A stretch of 64,000 nucleotides of DNA from Rhodoferax sp. (GCA_008015235.1 SSFF01000004.1:248001-312000); one strand, 5' to 3'; positions 21,614-30,484 are shown, counted from the first letter of the stretch. A program made the numbers and translations. Notes: generated by a model from the letters alone, not told the origin.

Positions 21614-22567
21614 ATGCCTGACAAAAAGATGCTTTTCAAGTACCGGTCTTTCTCCGCAAAGACCGTTGAATCATTGGTTTGTGACCGGCTGTATATGGCC
21701 AATCCAGCCGACTTCAATGACCCAATGGACACAAGGCCAGTGGTCGAGTGCGATATTGATCTTGATAGTCTCCAAGAGCTTGTGGCAACGCTTATTGAGC
21801 GACGGCTTAAAGATGAATTGACAAAAGCGGCTGAGAAGATTCGGTACCGAGGTCCAAAGACGTTTGAGCAGATTGATAGACTGAGTCTTGGTCATGTTCA
21901 AAAGACGCTAAATGAAGTGGCGTATAACGCGACCAATCCGGATTATGAGAATGCAGATGAGGCGTCAAAATGGATGCTGGTAAGTCTGCTAGAGAAAGAG
22001 CTGCTACAGCAGTACACAGGTGGTGTGTTCTCGATGGCTGAAAAGGCCAATTGCCCGCTTATGTGGAGCCATTATGGTGACCAGCATCGTGGCCTATGCA
22101 TTGGCTATTCAATAGCCAAAGGATGGCCCTCGAACTTGTACCAGGTCGAATACGGTGGAAGTCGTCTTATCAAAACAAGTTTGATTTCCAGAGTGATTGA
22201 TGGTGACATTTCCGCAAAGTCTGAGCTGGACAAAGCAGTGCTACTTCGTAAGGCCAGAAGTTGGAGTTATGAGCGTGAGTGGCGTCTAATTGGTAAGCGC
22301 GGCCTCATAGACTCAATTTTTGAACTTGAAGATGTTACGTTTGGATTTCGTTGTCCGAGTGAGGTTAAGTGGGCTGTGTTTTCTGCCCTGAGAGACCGTA
22401 GTAGGACTGTGAATTTTTATGAAATTCGTGAAGTCCATGGCAAATTCACACTGAAACGCCACCAATTAGACACTGATGAACTGGGCATCTCCTACCCACG
22501 GAGAGCTCGCGATGCTACTGACGTATTCATACCTAACAATCTCATTGAAGGTCCGTCCGGTATGTAA
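21614..22567 (+). CDS. DUF2971-type protein, prophage cargo between attL and integrase
   Basis: MLFKYRSFSAKTVESLVCDRLYMANPADFNDPMDTRP...CPLMWSHYGDQHRGLCIGY. Confidence 0.75.
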   Translation: MPDKKMLFKYRSFSAKTVESLVCDRLYMANPADFNDPMDTRPVVECDIDLDSLQELVATLIERRLKDELTKAAEKIRYRGPKTFEQIDRLSLGHVQKTLNEVAYNATNPDYENADEASKWMLVSLLEKELLQQYTGGVFSMAEKANCPLMWSHYGDQHRGLCIGYSIAKGWPSNLYQVEYGGSRLIKTSLISRVIDGDISAKSELDKAVLLRKARSWSYEREWRLIGKRGLIDSIFELEDVTFGFRCPSEVKWAVFSALRDRSRTVNFYEIREVHGKFTLKRHQLDTDELGISYPRRARDATDVFIPNNLIEGPSGM

Positions 22568-22568
22568 T

Positions 22569-23594
22569 TCATCGCACGGCCTTGAGCTTCGTGCCCTTCG
22601 TCCGGTAATGTGTGTTGGTGATTTTCTTGTCGCTGTGCTGCAGCAGTTTGCTGGCCTCGTCGTCATCCTCGGCCAGATCGGCGGCACGCTTGCGCATGTC
22701 ACGTAGCCACATGGCGCGAATCTCGGTGGCGATCTTTGGATTGGCCTGGGCGGCCTTCTCCCGCGCGTATTCGTAACGGTCCCGCAGCATGGACTCGGAC
22801 ACAGCCCGTCCGGTATGGGTGGTGAGCAGCATCACACTGTCCACGGTGCCACGGCGCTTGATAAGTGCGGTCAGCACGGGGGAGTCCGCAACCTCGAAGT
22901 AGGCGACCTTGCCCTTCTTGCTGGACTTGAACCGCAACTTCCCATCCACTGGCATACGTACGGTGCGCGCGTCGGTGATGCGCATGCCGGTGGCGCTGGA
23001 TATGTCCATTGCGTCCTTGAGCACCTGGTCAGCGTGGGCGTACACCGCATCGAAGAGCTGGTCCGTCACCTCAAACTGGCGAGCTGCCTCAGGGTTCTTC
23101 CAGTCCTTCACGCCTGCGGCCGGCCAGGGTAGCTGCGTCATGCCCCAGATCCTGGCTTTCCCCCAAAGGATAGACAGGACTGACATTTCGCGGTTTCCCT
23201 GTGTCTTGGCAGAACGCAGGTCGAGGTATTCGCGCATCACCGGCAGGGTGACTTCGTGCCAGGCCATTTGGCCAAAGGCTGCGCCGATGTTCTTCAGCTG
23301 CTTCTTGTAGCTCCGCACCGTGTCCTTGTTCTCGTATGCCGGTGTGGTTTCGCCTTTCTCCCCGCCCAGGTACTCATCCACAAAGCGGTTGATTGCCTCC
23401 TGGATTCGCCCAATGGTTTTCGGCTTTTCGTTGTGCAGCTCATGCCACTTCTCGATGGCAATGGCGTAGTCCGTGCCTAGGCTCACGTCGGGCTTGCCGG
23501 TGCCACGCATGTCGTACCAGTAGGACACCCATACCTGCCCGCCCTTTCCCTTGCGGGTGTGCGAACGCAGACGAGGGTATTTCGATTTCTTCAT
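22569..23594 (-). CDS. int: phage tyrosine integrase
   Basis: ATGMRITDARTVRM (catalytic Arg region), LLQHSDKKITNTHYRTKG (His/Tyr). Confidence 0.9.
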   Translation of the reverse strand: MKKSKYPRLRSHTRKGKGGQVWVSYWYDMRGTGKPDVSLGTDYAIAIEKWHELHNEKPKTIGRIQEAINRFVDEYLGGEKGETTPAYENKDTVRSYKKQLKNIGAAFGQMAWHEVTLPVMREYLDLRSAKTQGNREMSVLSILWGKARIWGMTQLPWPAAGVKDWKNPEAARQFEVTDQLFDAVYAHADQVLKDAMDISSATGMRITDARTVRMPVDGKLRFKSSKKGKVAYFEVADSPVLTALIKRRGTVDSVMLLTTHTGRAVSESMLRDRYEYAREKAAQANPKIATEIRAMWLRDMRKRAADLAEDDDEASKLLQHSDKKITNTHYRTKGTKLKAVR

Positions 23595-23797
23595 TTGATG
23601 GCTGCAGTGTTCAGGCCGCGGGAGACAACCATTGTGCGTCCCTCCAGCCAGTTGCGTACATGTTCACGGCTGACGATGACGCGTCGCCCATCAACGCGAT
23701 GCGGAATGCCCTTTGTCTTCAGCCATTCCGACTGTTGTCCGGCGCGTGCATAGCTGGTGAGGGCATGCATTTCTTGTGGGTTGAGGAATTCAGTCAT
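23591..23797 (-). CDS. DUF4224/excisionase-like small protein
   Basis: FLNPQEMHALTSYARAGQQSEWLKTKGIPHRVDGRRVIVSREHV; ATGA overlap with integrase. Confidence 0.75.
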   Translation of the reverse strand: MTEFLNPQEMHALTSYARAGQQSEWLKTKGIPHRVDGRRVIVSREHVRNWLEGRTMVVSRGLNTAAIK

Positions 23798-24270
23798 TGC
23801 ACGTCCTCCAGTTTCAGCAATTGCCCGCCCGTCATGCGACGGTATGCCTCCTTGATAGCGTGCTGCAGCTGCAGGGGGCTGCTGGCGTCGGCCATGGCCT
23901 CCCAGGCGTCAAGTGCAGCGGGTACGTCGCGCAGGCCCGGGGCATCGAAGCCAAAGCGCAGGCCGCGCAGGTAGCGGTCTTTCATGCGCACCATGGCGTC
24001 TTGGCCGCGTTTTATGGTTTCCACCAGCAGCTCATCGATTTGCTCGGCGCGGACCAGGGCGGAATTCAATACGTGGGCTACCAGGTCGAAGTCCTGCTCA
24101 GTAGCGCCGCCATCGCGCAGGCGCTCGAAGCTGACGCGGCACTCGATGTGCTCGGTGTCCAGCTTGCCAGGCTCGTTTGGCTTGGCCATGCCCAAAAGCT
24201 TGAAGGCAGCGGTGGGGTCTTTCTGCCAGCGGCGCTTGTGCTGGGCGGCGCGGCGGTGTGCTGTTTTCAT
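23794..24270 (-). CDS. hypothetical phage early protein
   Basis: 158 aa ORF, overlapping starts/stops in leftward operon. Confidence 0.65.
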   Translation of the reverse strand: MKTAHRRAAQHKRRWQKDPTAAFKLLGMAKPNEPGKLDTEHIECRVSFERLRDGGATEQDFDLVAHVLNSALVRAEQIDELLVETIKRGQDAMVRMKDRYLRGLRFGFDAPGLRDVPAALDAWEAMADASSPLQLQHAIKEAYRRMTGGQLLKLEDVQ

Positions 24271-24623
24271 GTCTTGCTCCCATACTTGCCATCGAGGTAG
24301 CTGGCGTATTCCATGATGTTGCTGATGAGAACGCGGCGGCCGTCGGCGGCACCACGAATGTCGTCATGCCCGGCATCGAGGCAGGCATGCAAAAATTCGT
24401 TGACGGCCTCCGCTGCTGCCTCGAGCTTCTTGGCTGCAGCGGCGCCGGAGCGCTTCACGGCGGCATCGGCCCGGGCCTGGCTCTTCTGGTCGCGCTCACT
24501 GAGCCAGTCGTCGCCAGTCATGCTCACCTGCTCGGCAATACCGTGCTGGCGGCGGTAGGTGGTGGTGTCTACATCGCCAAAGGGGCTCAGAGTTTCCATG
24601 GCTTTTCTCCCCACTCGCGCCAC
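24267..24623 (-). CDS. hypothetical phage early protein (Ala-rich, helical)
   Basis: 118 aa ORF; overlaps neighbour by 4 nt; true start may be internal. Confidence 0.55.
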   Translation of the reverse strand: MARVGRKAMETLSPFGDVDTTTYRRQHGIAEQVSMTGDDWLSERDQKSQARADAAVKRSGAAAAKKLEAAAEAVNEFLHACLDAGHDDIRGAADGRRVLISNIMEYASYLDGKYGSKT

Positions 24624-24829
24624 ATGTCGCCGTGCTTCCAGGTCATCAGAGGTACGGTCTCGCCCGGTGCAATCAGTCGTGCCTTGAGCTTCTGGTTGGA
24701 GCTGAGTTCCAGCAGTCCATGGGCGCAGTGCTCCAGGTCGCCGTCTTCAAAGGTGTCCAGGTCGAAGCTGGTGACACGGCGCCAGGATCCGGAGTCGTTG
24801 ATGTCGAGGTTGACGATGCGGCCGGTCAT
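24587..24829 (-). CDS. hypothetical phage protein
   Basis: MTGRIVNLDINDSGSWRRVTSFDLDTFEDGDLEHCAHGLLEL...; overlaps upstream gene stop. Confidence 0.6.
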   Translation of the reverse strand: MTGRIVNLDINDSGSWRRVTSFDLDTFEDGDLEHCAHGLLELSSNQKLKARLIAPGETVPLMTWKHGDMWREWGEKPWKL

Positions 24830-25371
24830 GCTCCACCGCCTTCCAGGCGCTTGAACTTGACCACCCACACCCACGGGTTTGCATCCCATGCGCCGGGTCC
24901 GTTGATCTGCTCCCAGAGGGCCTGATACCAGGTCACGGGGTCCATCTGATTGACGCTCCCTGGGAATTCCTTGTAGCCCTCAGCCTTGGCATCCGCCTCG
25001 CTGATGTCCTGCAACCGCTCCACGCGCACGCCAGTGATTTCCAGCGTGATGCGGCTGGCCGCACGCGGCATGTGGATGCTGGGCTTCCATTTTGTCGAAT
25101 CGGGGTTCTGGTCGGTGGCGCGGTAGTAGTAGTGCATTCCGTCCTTGAATGGGCCATAACCATTCCAAGCCTCACGCACCCAAAGCCTGTCGCCGGGTTG
25201 GCCGTATGGGCAAATTGCATGGGGTAGGCCAACACGGCCATTGAACGAAAGCACGCCGCTTTTGCCAATCCATTCGGGTGTCGGCTTCACCACCCGCCGC
25301 GTCTGCGTCTTGGTGCCTGCCAGGATGGCGCGTACCATCGGGGCAGAAAAGAGAATAGGGTGTTCTTTCAT
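24826..25371 (-). CDS. phage protein with ASCH-like N-terminus
   Basis: MKEHPILFSAPMVRAILAGTKTQTRRVVKP... typical phage accessory protein. Confidence 0.7.
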   Translation of the reverse strand: MKEHPILFSAPMVRAILAGTKTQTRRVVKPTPEWIGKSGVLSFNGRVGLPHAICPYGQPGDRLWVREAWNGYGPFKDGMHYYYRATDQNPDSTKWKPSIHMPRAASRITLEITGVRVERLQDISEADAKAEGYKEFPGSVNQMDPVTWYQALWEQINGPGAWDANPWVWVVKFKRLEGGGA

Positions 25372-25888
25372 GTCGATGCGATCCTGGGGTTTAGGTGGTG
25401 TATTTGCTGGTTTGTGCTTTCTGCTGTGGTGGAAGACTCCACAGCAGTCCGCAGACCTGGCTGCTTGGGTTCAAGCGATTGGATCGATTGCTGCCGTGCT
25501 GGTGGCGATTTGGATTACCAACAAGGCAGACCGTGACAGGAGACATGCAGCGTGGACCATGGCTAACCTCTTTGCATCCAACCTTATCGCTGCCTGTGCC
25601 GAGCTTCGAGACACGGCAGGAAGGGGGGACACAAGTGCTTCGCGTCGAGCAACTGATCAACTCTCGGAGTTGCTTGAGTGGGCAAGGCGTATTGATGTTG
25701 TCCTGCTTGATGACAAACACATTGAAGGTCTGTTCAAGATCCGAGCAACAGCGGTCAGTACCCTTGGGCGCGCCCAAGAGATGAACTCCAACATCCTCTA
25801 CGACTACAGGAAAGCTTCTGAATTCTTTGAGCTTCAGCGAAGCAAAGTCCATGAGGCATGTGTCCAGTACTTTTGGATCAAGAGCTGA
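25370..25888 (+). CDS. predicted membrane-anchored hypothetical protein, opposite strand to the early operon
   Basis: Two hydrophobic segments (GLGGVFAGLCFLLWW; WVQAIGSIAAVLVAIWI) then soluble domain; internal start MSMRSWG preferred. Confidence 0.65.
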   Translation: MSMRSWGLGGVFAGLCFLLWWKTPQQSADLAAWVQAIGSIAAVLVAIWITNKADRDRRHAAWTMANLFASNLIAACAELRDTAGRGDTSASRRATDQLSELLEWARRIDVVLLDDKHIEGLFKIRATAVSTLGRAQEMNSNILYDYRKASEFFELQRSKVHEACVQYFWIKS

Positions 25889-25911
25889 GCTTTGTCTTTG
25901 AAGGGTATCTA

Positions 25912-27714
25912 TCACGCTGCCTCCTTCATTGCCTGTTCTTCGCTGTAGTTCGCCGCCACGATGGCGCGGGCCAGTGGGGGGCAAACGCTGTTGCCGCACA
26001 TGCGTACCTGGGCGGTCTTGCTGATGGGTTCACCGGCCGCGCCGCGGTCGATGCGGTAGTTCTCGGGGAAGCCCTGGGCCCGGTACAGCTCATGCGGTGT
26101 GAGCATGCGCAGGCCGATGTCCACGATGGCGTAGGGTTCGCCGTGCACCATCACCAAGCCCATACGGTCCTTGGTCGGCACGGTGTGCATGGGGTCAGTG
26201 CAGCTGGCATCCTGCCCACCTTCGCTGTAATACTTGACCAGGAATGCGCGCACCTCGCCGGCATGCCCGCCGCCGGCCGTGAGCGTTGGCACTGGTTCTT
26301 CCATGGACTGGCCGAACTGGTTGTTGCGCAGCTTCACCATGTGGCTGGTGACGATCCCTGCGGTGGCACCCTGGGCGGTGATCGTGTTCAGCGGGTCGGC
26401 CACATCGCGTATGCCGTGGCTGAACCGCTTGGTTCCGTCCTTTCCTTCGCCGTGGCCCAGGTGCACCAGGTTGGCAGTCACAACACCCTGTGTGATAGCC
26501 GTGCCAGGTCGGGCCTGTTCGCCGCCGGCGGTTATGGTGTGCGCTGGCGTGTCAGCTGCATAGCCAACGCTCCCGGTGTTGAACTTGGTTATGTGCGCAG
26601 TTACCAGGCTGTGGTGATCTACGCTAGTGACTGTCGCCATGGGGTCTGTCATGTCAGATCCGACCACCCCGGTGTAGTGCTTTGCCAGGAATGCAGTCAC
26701 CAGGGCGTGGTGTCCTCCCTTGGTTTCGGCTGTGATGGTGCGCAGCGGCTCGTCGGCCGGCATGCAGCGCGGGGTGCTTGCGTTGGCAATCTCGGTCAGC
26801 ACTGGGGCCAGCTTCGCCACTGCCAGCGCCTTTTCCCCGCGGTTGGCACCGGTCACAGTCTTGAATGGCTCGTCCAGGCCTTCAACGCGCTCGCCGCCCT
26901 GGTGAGTCAGGGAAACAATGAACGGCTCCGCCGCGTCCACCACGTAGCGCATGATCCCCTTCGCAATGCGTCGGCAGGTAGCGTCCGCCAGCGGGCGGGT
27001 GCGCTCGAAAATGCTGGGCGCCGGGATGCTCCAGTCGATGCACTCCGCGGCCGTGCGCCACGGCTTCATGCCCTTCGGCACCTTGCCCTTGGCGTCGGGC
27101 TTGGCGTGCGTGGCTTCCGGCCACACGATGGGCTGACCATCGCGCCGGGCCACCAGGAAGAGACGTTTGCGTATCGTCGGGGCGCCGTAGTCGCAGGCAC
27201 GCAGCTCGCGGTGCTCCACCACATAGCCCAGGTTCTGGAGTTGCTTCTTCCACAGGGCAAAGGTCTGGCCCTTGCGCAGCGGGCAGGGGCGGTTGTCGTC
27301 GCCCAGCGGGCCCCAGGTCTGGAACTCTTCGACGTTCTCCAGGCAGATCACGCGCGGCTGCACGGCCTTGGCCCACTTCACCACAACCCAGGCCAGGCTG
27401 CGGATCTTCTTGGACACGGGCTTTCCGCCCTTGGCCTTGCTGAAATGCTTGCAGTCCGGGCTGGCCCATAGCAGGCCCACGGGCTGGCCATCGGTCACGG
27501 TGAGCGGGTCCACCTCAAACACATCGCTGCAAAAGTGACGTGTCTGCGGGTGGTTCGCCTGGTGCAGGCTGATCGCCTCGGCGTCGTGGTTTACGGCCAC
27601 ATCGGGCGCGCGGCCAATGGCCTGCTCGATGCCGGTACTGGCACCGCCACCGCCGGCGAAGAGGTCAACCACCAGCTCGCGGTGGATGGGAAGGTGGAAT
27701 TGAGGGGTCAGCAT
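25912..27714 (-). CDS. orphan C5-cytosine DNA methyltransferase
   Basis: VVDLFAGGGGASTGIEQAIG, WASPDCKHFSKAKGGK, ICLENVEEF, RKRLFLVARR. Confidence 0.88.
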   Translation of the reverse strand: MLTPQFHLPIHRELVVDLFAGGGGASTGIEQAIGRAPDVAVNHDAEAISLHQANHPQTRHFCSDVFEVDPLTVTDGQPVGLLWASPDCKHFSKAKGGKPVSKKIRSLAWVVVKWAKAVQPRVICLENVEEFQTWGPLGDDNRPCPLRKGQTFALWKKQLQNLGYVVEHRELRACDYGAPTIRKRLFLVARRDGQPIVWPEATHAKPDAKGKVPKGMKPWRTAAECIDWSIPAPSIFERTRPLADATCRRIAKGIMRYVVDAAEPFIVSLTHQGGERVEGLDEPFKTVTGANRGEKALAVAKLAPVLTEIANASTPRCMPADEPLRTITAETKGGHHALVTAFLAKHYTGVVGSDMTDPMATVTSVDHHSLVTAHITKFNTGSVGYAADTPAHTITAGGEQARPGTAITQGVVTANLVHLGHGEGKDGTKRFSHGIRDVADPLNTITAQGATAGIVTSHMVKLRNNQFGQSMEEPVPTLTAGGGHAGEVRAFLVKYYSEGGQDASCTDPMHTVPTKDRMGLVMVHGEPYAIVDIGLRMLTPHELYRAQGFPENYRIDRGAAGEPISKTAQVRMCGNSVCPPLARAIVAANYSEEQAMKEAA

Positions 27715-28034
27715 GTCTGAACCTCATTACCGAAATCCAGCCCTTGCATGACCACATCAGTAGCCGGATGCTTGGCCTGCAACGGGCGCAGTGCCTCGTT
27801 GATGAGTTGTGGCAACGCCTCGCGCATCTGCGGAGTCATGGCTGTGTAGTCCATGCAGTGCAGAGTACGTAGAAGGCGGTACGCCTCGGTATTGCGGTTG
27901 GCCCCCAAGACATCAGCAATGTCATTGAGGCGGCAGATGCTGAAATGTCGCTCATTGAGCAGGCAGTTCAGGCTTTGTTCCACTACCAGCCTGCGTGTCT
28001 GTGGAAGGCTTGCCACGCTTGGATACAACTGCAT
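27708..28034 (-). CDS. hypothetical phage protein
   Basis: MQLYPSVASLPQTRRLVVEQSLNCLLNERHFSICRLNDIADVLG...; start uncertain. Confidence 0.5.
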   Translation of the reverse strand: MQLYPSVASLPQTRRLVVEQSLNCLLNERHFSICRLNDIADVLGANRNTEAYRLLRTLHCMDYTAMTPQMREALPQLINEALRPLQAKHPATDVVMQGLDFGNEVQTC

Positions 28035-28194
28035 CGATCCAGGCGCTGACAAGGTGGGGCCAGAGTTCATTGATGCCGTCGAGTCGCCCGCGCTCGTAGT
28101 CGAGTCTGCGGTCTGCGCGCGCGAGCCAGTGTCCGATGAGGATTCCGAGCGCGGCGCCCGAAGAAAAGAGAGAAAGCGCATCAAATATCTCCAT
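27952..28194 (-). CDS. small membrane protein
   Basis: MEIFDALSLFSSGAALGILIGHWLARADRRLDYERGRLDG... Confidence 0.55.
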   Translation of the reverse strand: MEIFDALSLFSSGAALGILIGHWLARADRRLDYERGRLDGINELWPHLVSAWIDAVVSKRGKPSTDTQAGSGTKPELPAQ

Positions 28195-28381
28195 GGTGTG
28201 AACTCGGTTTGTCTGCAGCAGGCGCAGGGGGCATGCCCCAGTCGCGCGTCGTGCGGCGGATGATTTCCAGCGCGGCGAGCTGGGCGTTGGTGCAAGGCAC
28301 GCGCAGGCCTGGCTCGTACTTGGCGTGCACGGACACGCCGCCACTGGGCGTGTCTTTGAGGGTGATGGTTACTTCAGCCAT
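28181..28381 (-). CDS. hypothetical phage protein
   Basis: MAEVTITLKDTPSGGVSVHAKYEPGLRVPCTNAQLAALEIIRRTT. Confidence 0.6.
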   Translation of the reverse strand: MAEVTITLKDTPSGGVSVHAKYEPGLRVPCTNAQLAALEIIRRTTRDWGMPPAPAADKPSSHHGDI

Positions 28382-28690
28382 TTAGAGTGGTAGTTCGGGT
28401 TGTTTGATCGGCTCAAAGCCCGCCATGACCATCTGCGTGGCCCAGCCCACCGGGTGGCCATCGGTGCCCAGGCGTACCCGGCGCACAGGTGTCACCACAC
28501 GCTGGTGCACGGCCTTCCACGCTTCGGTGCGTATCAGGGCTGCCTTGCACTCGATGACCTTGCGCAGCGCGGCATGGCGCGGGTGGTTCATGGCGGCCTC
28601 AAAGCTCACGCCAATGGGACGGATGACTAGGTAGGCGTGCATGCGGTGCTGCAGCGTTACCGGTGGAAGGTCTGCATGGGTCTTGGGCAT
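28382..28690 (-). CDS. hypothetical phage protein
   Basis: 102 aa ORF in tight leftward operon. Confidence 0.6.
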   Translation of the reverse strand: MPKTHADLPPVTLQHRMHAYLVIRPIGVSFEAAMNHPRHAALRKVIECKAALIRTEAWKAVHQRVVTPVRRVRLGTDGHPVGWATQMVMAGFEPIKQPELPL

Positions 28691-28699
28691 GGCGTGCTC

Positions 28700-29023
28700 C
28701 TAGATTCCAAAAAGCTTCACGGACAGATAGCCTGCAGTTCCGAGCACAGTGACGATGCTCAGGCCCACACCGAAGCCCACGGCACCCCAGTAGGCAATGC
28801 GCTCGCAGGGTGTCAGGCTCTCCTTGAAGTCATACTCGTCGCCCAGCACGTTGCAGCAGCCAGCATTGCGACTGGCTTGAGCGGCGGAGGCAAGAGCTTT
28901 GGCGGTAGCTGTGTCAGCCTCGCAGGTGCAGCCTGTGCAGGCAGGGTTACGGTTTTGGCAGAGGCCCAGTTCCGTACAGCTGCGCATGGCTGCCGGAGGG
29001 TCTTTGGGTGGTGTCTGTCCCAT
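28700..29023 (-). CDS. Cys-rich hypothetical protein with C-terminal TM helices
   Basis: CTELGLCQNRNPACTGCTCEADTATAKALASAAQASRNAGCC... Confidence 0.55.
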   Translation of the reverse strand: MGQTPPKDPPAAMRSCTELGLCQNRNPACTGCTCEADTATAKALASAAQASRNAGCCNVLGDEYDFKESLTPCERIAYWGAVGFGVGLSIVTVLGTAGYLSVKLFGI

Positions 29024-29163
29024 CAGCGCACCCCGTACAGAAGAACAATGCACACGATGCAGACCACTGCGCCGGCACGCTGGATGATCTTGTGGCCCAA
29101 GGGTGTCTCGCTGCGCCGGTGCACAGGGTTGCCCAGGCGGTCGAAGGCTTGGCGGTAGGTCAT
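29023..29163 (-). CDS. small membrane protein (46 aa)
   Basis: MTYRQAFDRLGNPVHRRSETPLGHKIIQRAGAVVCIVCIVLLYGVR; below ORF-track cutoff; ATGA overlap with the upstream gene's stop. Confidence 0.5.
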   Translation of the reverse strand: MTYRQAFDRLGNPVHRRSETPLGHKIIQRAGAVVCIVCIVLLYGVR

Positions 29164-29324
29164 GCTTCCACCTCATCGCACGTAAGGTGCAGCGCACCCA
29201 GGGCCATCGGCTGGAAAGTCAGCCACTCATCAACAACGAAGCGGCAGCCAATGCGCGCAGCCAGGTGATGAGCAAGAGTGCTCTTGCCCATGCCTTGTGG
29301 AAGCGACAGAATGACCGTTTTTTC
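29160..29324 (-). CDS. small P-loop protein, 5' end unclear
   Basis: EKTVILSLPQGMGKSTLAHHLAARIGCRFVVDEWLTFQPMALGALHL; no clear start codon; overlaps an opposite-strand ORF upstream. Confidence 0.45.
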   Translation of the reverse strand, partial: EKTVILSLPQGMGKSTLAHHLAARIGCRFVVDEWLTFQPMALGALHLTCDEVEA

Positions 29325-29339
29325 AGGGGGAACAAGGCC

Positions 29340-29678
29340 ATGGCCAATACCGAATCCGAACTTCGCCAGCTCATCTTGATCTACTGCCTCGACCGCATGC
29401 CGGATGGCAGCTACGTGGCGCTCAACAGGCGCTACAAGCCGGTAGGCTTCAACAACGGCCCCATGGACTTCGTCAAATACGAAGACTTTCCCGTGCGCTT
29501 CAAGTTCAAACGCGCCCTCAGCGCGCGGCAGATCGCAGCCCTGTCCTACAAGGGAGACACCAGCGCCGAGAGCATATACCTGTACGGAGACGGGTGCATC
29601 CCCACCAGTTCCGATGCTGACTGGGCGGCCTACAGCGCCCGGCTGCAGAAGCTTGCGGGCTACAAGGTAGTTCACTGA
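29340..29678 (+). CDS. hypothetical protein, opposite strand to the early operon (moron candidate)
   Basis: MANTESELRQLILIYCLDRMPDGSYVALNRRYKPVGFNNGPMDFVKYEDFPVRF... Confidence 0.6.
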   Translation: MANTESELRQLILIYCLDRMPDGSYVALNRRYKPVGFNNGPMDFVKYEDFPVRFKFKRALSARQIAALSYKGDTSAESIYLYGDGCIPTSSDADWAAYSARLQKLAGYKVVH

Positions 29679-29683
29679 ACTGC

Positions 29684-29980
29684 TCATGCTGCACCGCCCT
29701 TAAACACCGTAGTGCCTTCAAAGCAGAAAAGAATCTGCCCGCTCTTAACAGCCAGAATGAGTTTTTCGTCGGCCAGCTTCTTGAGCTCGTACATACCAGA
29801 CCACAGCGCATCACACTCTTTGGTGAATGGGTTAGCCCTGCGCTTGCGCATCGCCTCCAGCACGGCTGCGTCTTTGCTGTGGCTCAGGTAGCTGTTCACA
29901 AAGGTCAGCTCCGTGAGTTCTTCGCGGGTCAGATCGCGCTTTTGCTCAAACGCTTGGATATAGCCGGGAGTAGTGCTCAT
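29684..29980 (-). CDS. hypothetical phage early protein
   Basis: MSTTPGYIQAFEQKRDLTREELTELTFVNSYLSHSK... Confidence 0.6.
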   Translation of the reverse strand: MSTTPGYIQAFEQKRDLTREELTELTFVNSYLSHSKDAAVLEAMRKRRANPFTKECDALWSGMYELKKLADEKLILAVKSGQILFCFEGTTVFKGGAA

Positions 29981-30345
29981 GCTGCCGCTCCTCGTTTTGC
30001 CCCGCTTGCTTTGCGGCGGTTCACCAGCTCTGTGAACTCCGCATGCATGTAGGCGTGGCCATAGGCCGCCATGGGAACCGATTTGTAGACGTCGCCAATA
30101 TGGGCGACAACCGTGGAGGTGGCCTCGGCGTCGGTCTCGGTCAGGTCCCGTGCCTGGGCGATGACGTTGGTCTCTGCCACTACCAGGCAGTCTGCAATCT
30201 GGAACTCGTCCATCGCGGCGCGTACCGCGTCGACAAACTTGGTGACGTTCTCCTGCGCTACTTCACTGGCGACTGGAACGCTGCGCTTGCGGTAAGCGCG
30301 GGGGTCATATAGTTGTGGCACCTTTTTCTCCAACCCGACTTCCAA
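29977..30345 (-). CDS. hypothetical phage early protein (first gene of leftward operon)
   Basis: 122 aa ORF just downstream of consensus promoter/operator. Confidence 0.6.
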   Translation of the reverse strand: MEVGLEKKVPQLYDPRAYRKRSVPVASEVAQENVTKFVDAVRAAMDEFQIADCLVVAETNVIAQARDLTETDAEATSTVVAHIGDVYKSVPMAAYGHAYMHAEFTELVNRRKASGAKRGAAA

Positions 30346-30360
30346 ATGCGGGATGAAGAA

Positions 30361-30389
30361 ATATTAGTCGGACTAACATTTAGTGTCAA
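30361..30389 (-). promoter_or_regulatory. PL-like early promoter: TTGACA-N17-TAATAT on minus strand
   Basis: Reverse complement of 30361-30389 reads TTGACACTAAATGTTAGTCCGACTAATAT; overlaps operator. Confidence 0.8.
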
Positions 30390-30440
30390 GTCAGACTAAT
30401 AATGCGCTTAATTTTTGTATAAATACAACAGTATGACTAA
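30364..30440. promoter_or_regulatory. OL-like operator cluster
   Basis: TTAGTCGGACTAA (30364-30376), CAAGTCAGACTAA (30387-30399), ACAGTATGACTAA (30428-30440). Confidence 0.75.
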
Positions 30441-30444
30441 TAAA

Positions 30445-30466
30445 AAAGCCACCCGAAGGTGGCTTT
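30445..30466. terminator. bidirectional stem-loop terminator at end of ietS-like gene
   Basis: AAAGCCACC-CGAA-GGTGGCTTT. Confidence 0.8.
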
Positions 30467-30484
30467 GCTGGAGGGTCGTCACTG

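Noticed and set aside
25858-27471. 537-aa plus-strand ORF
   Set aside because: Antisense to the C5-methyltransferase, which has clear catalytic motifs.
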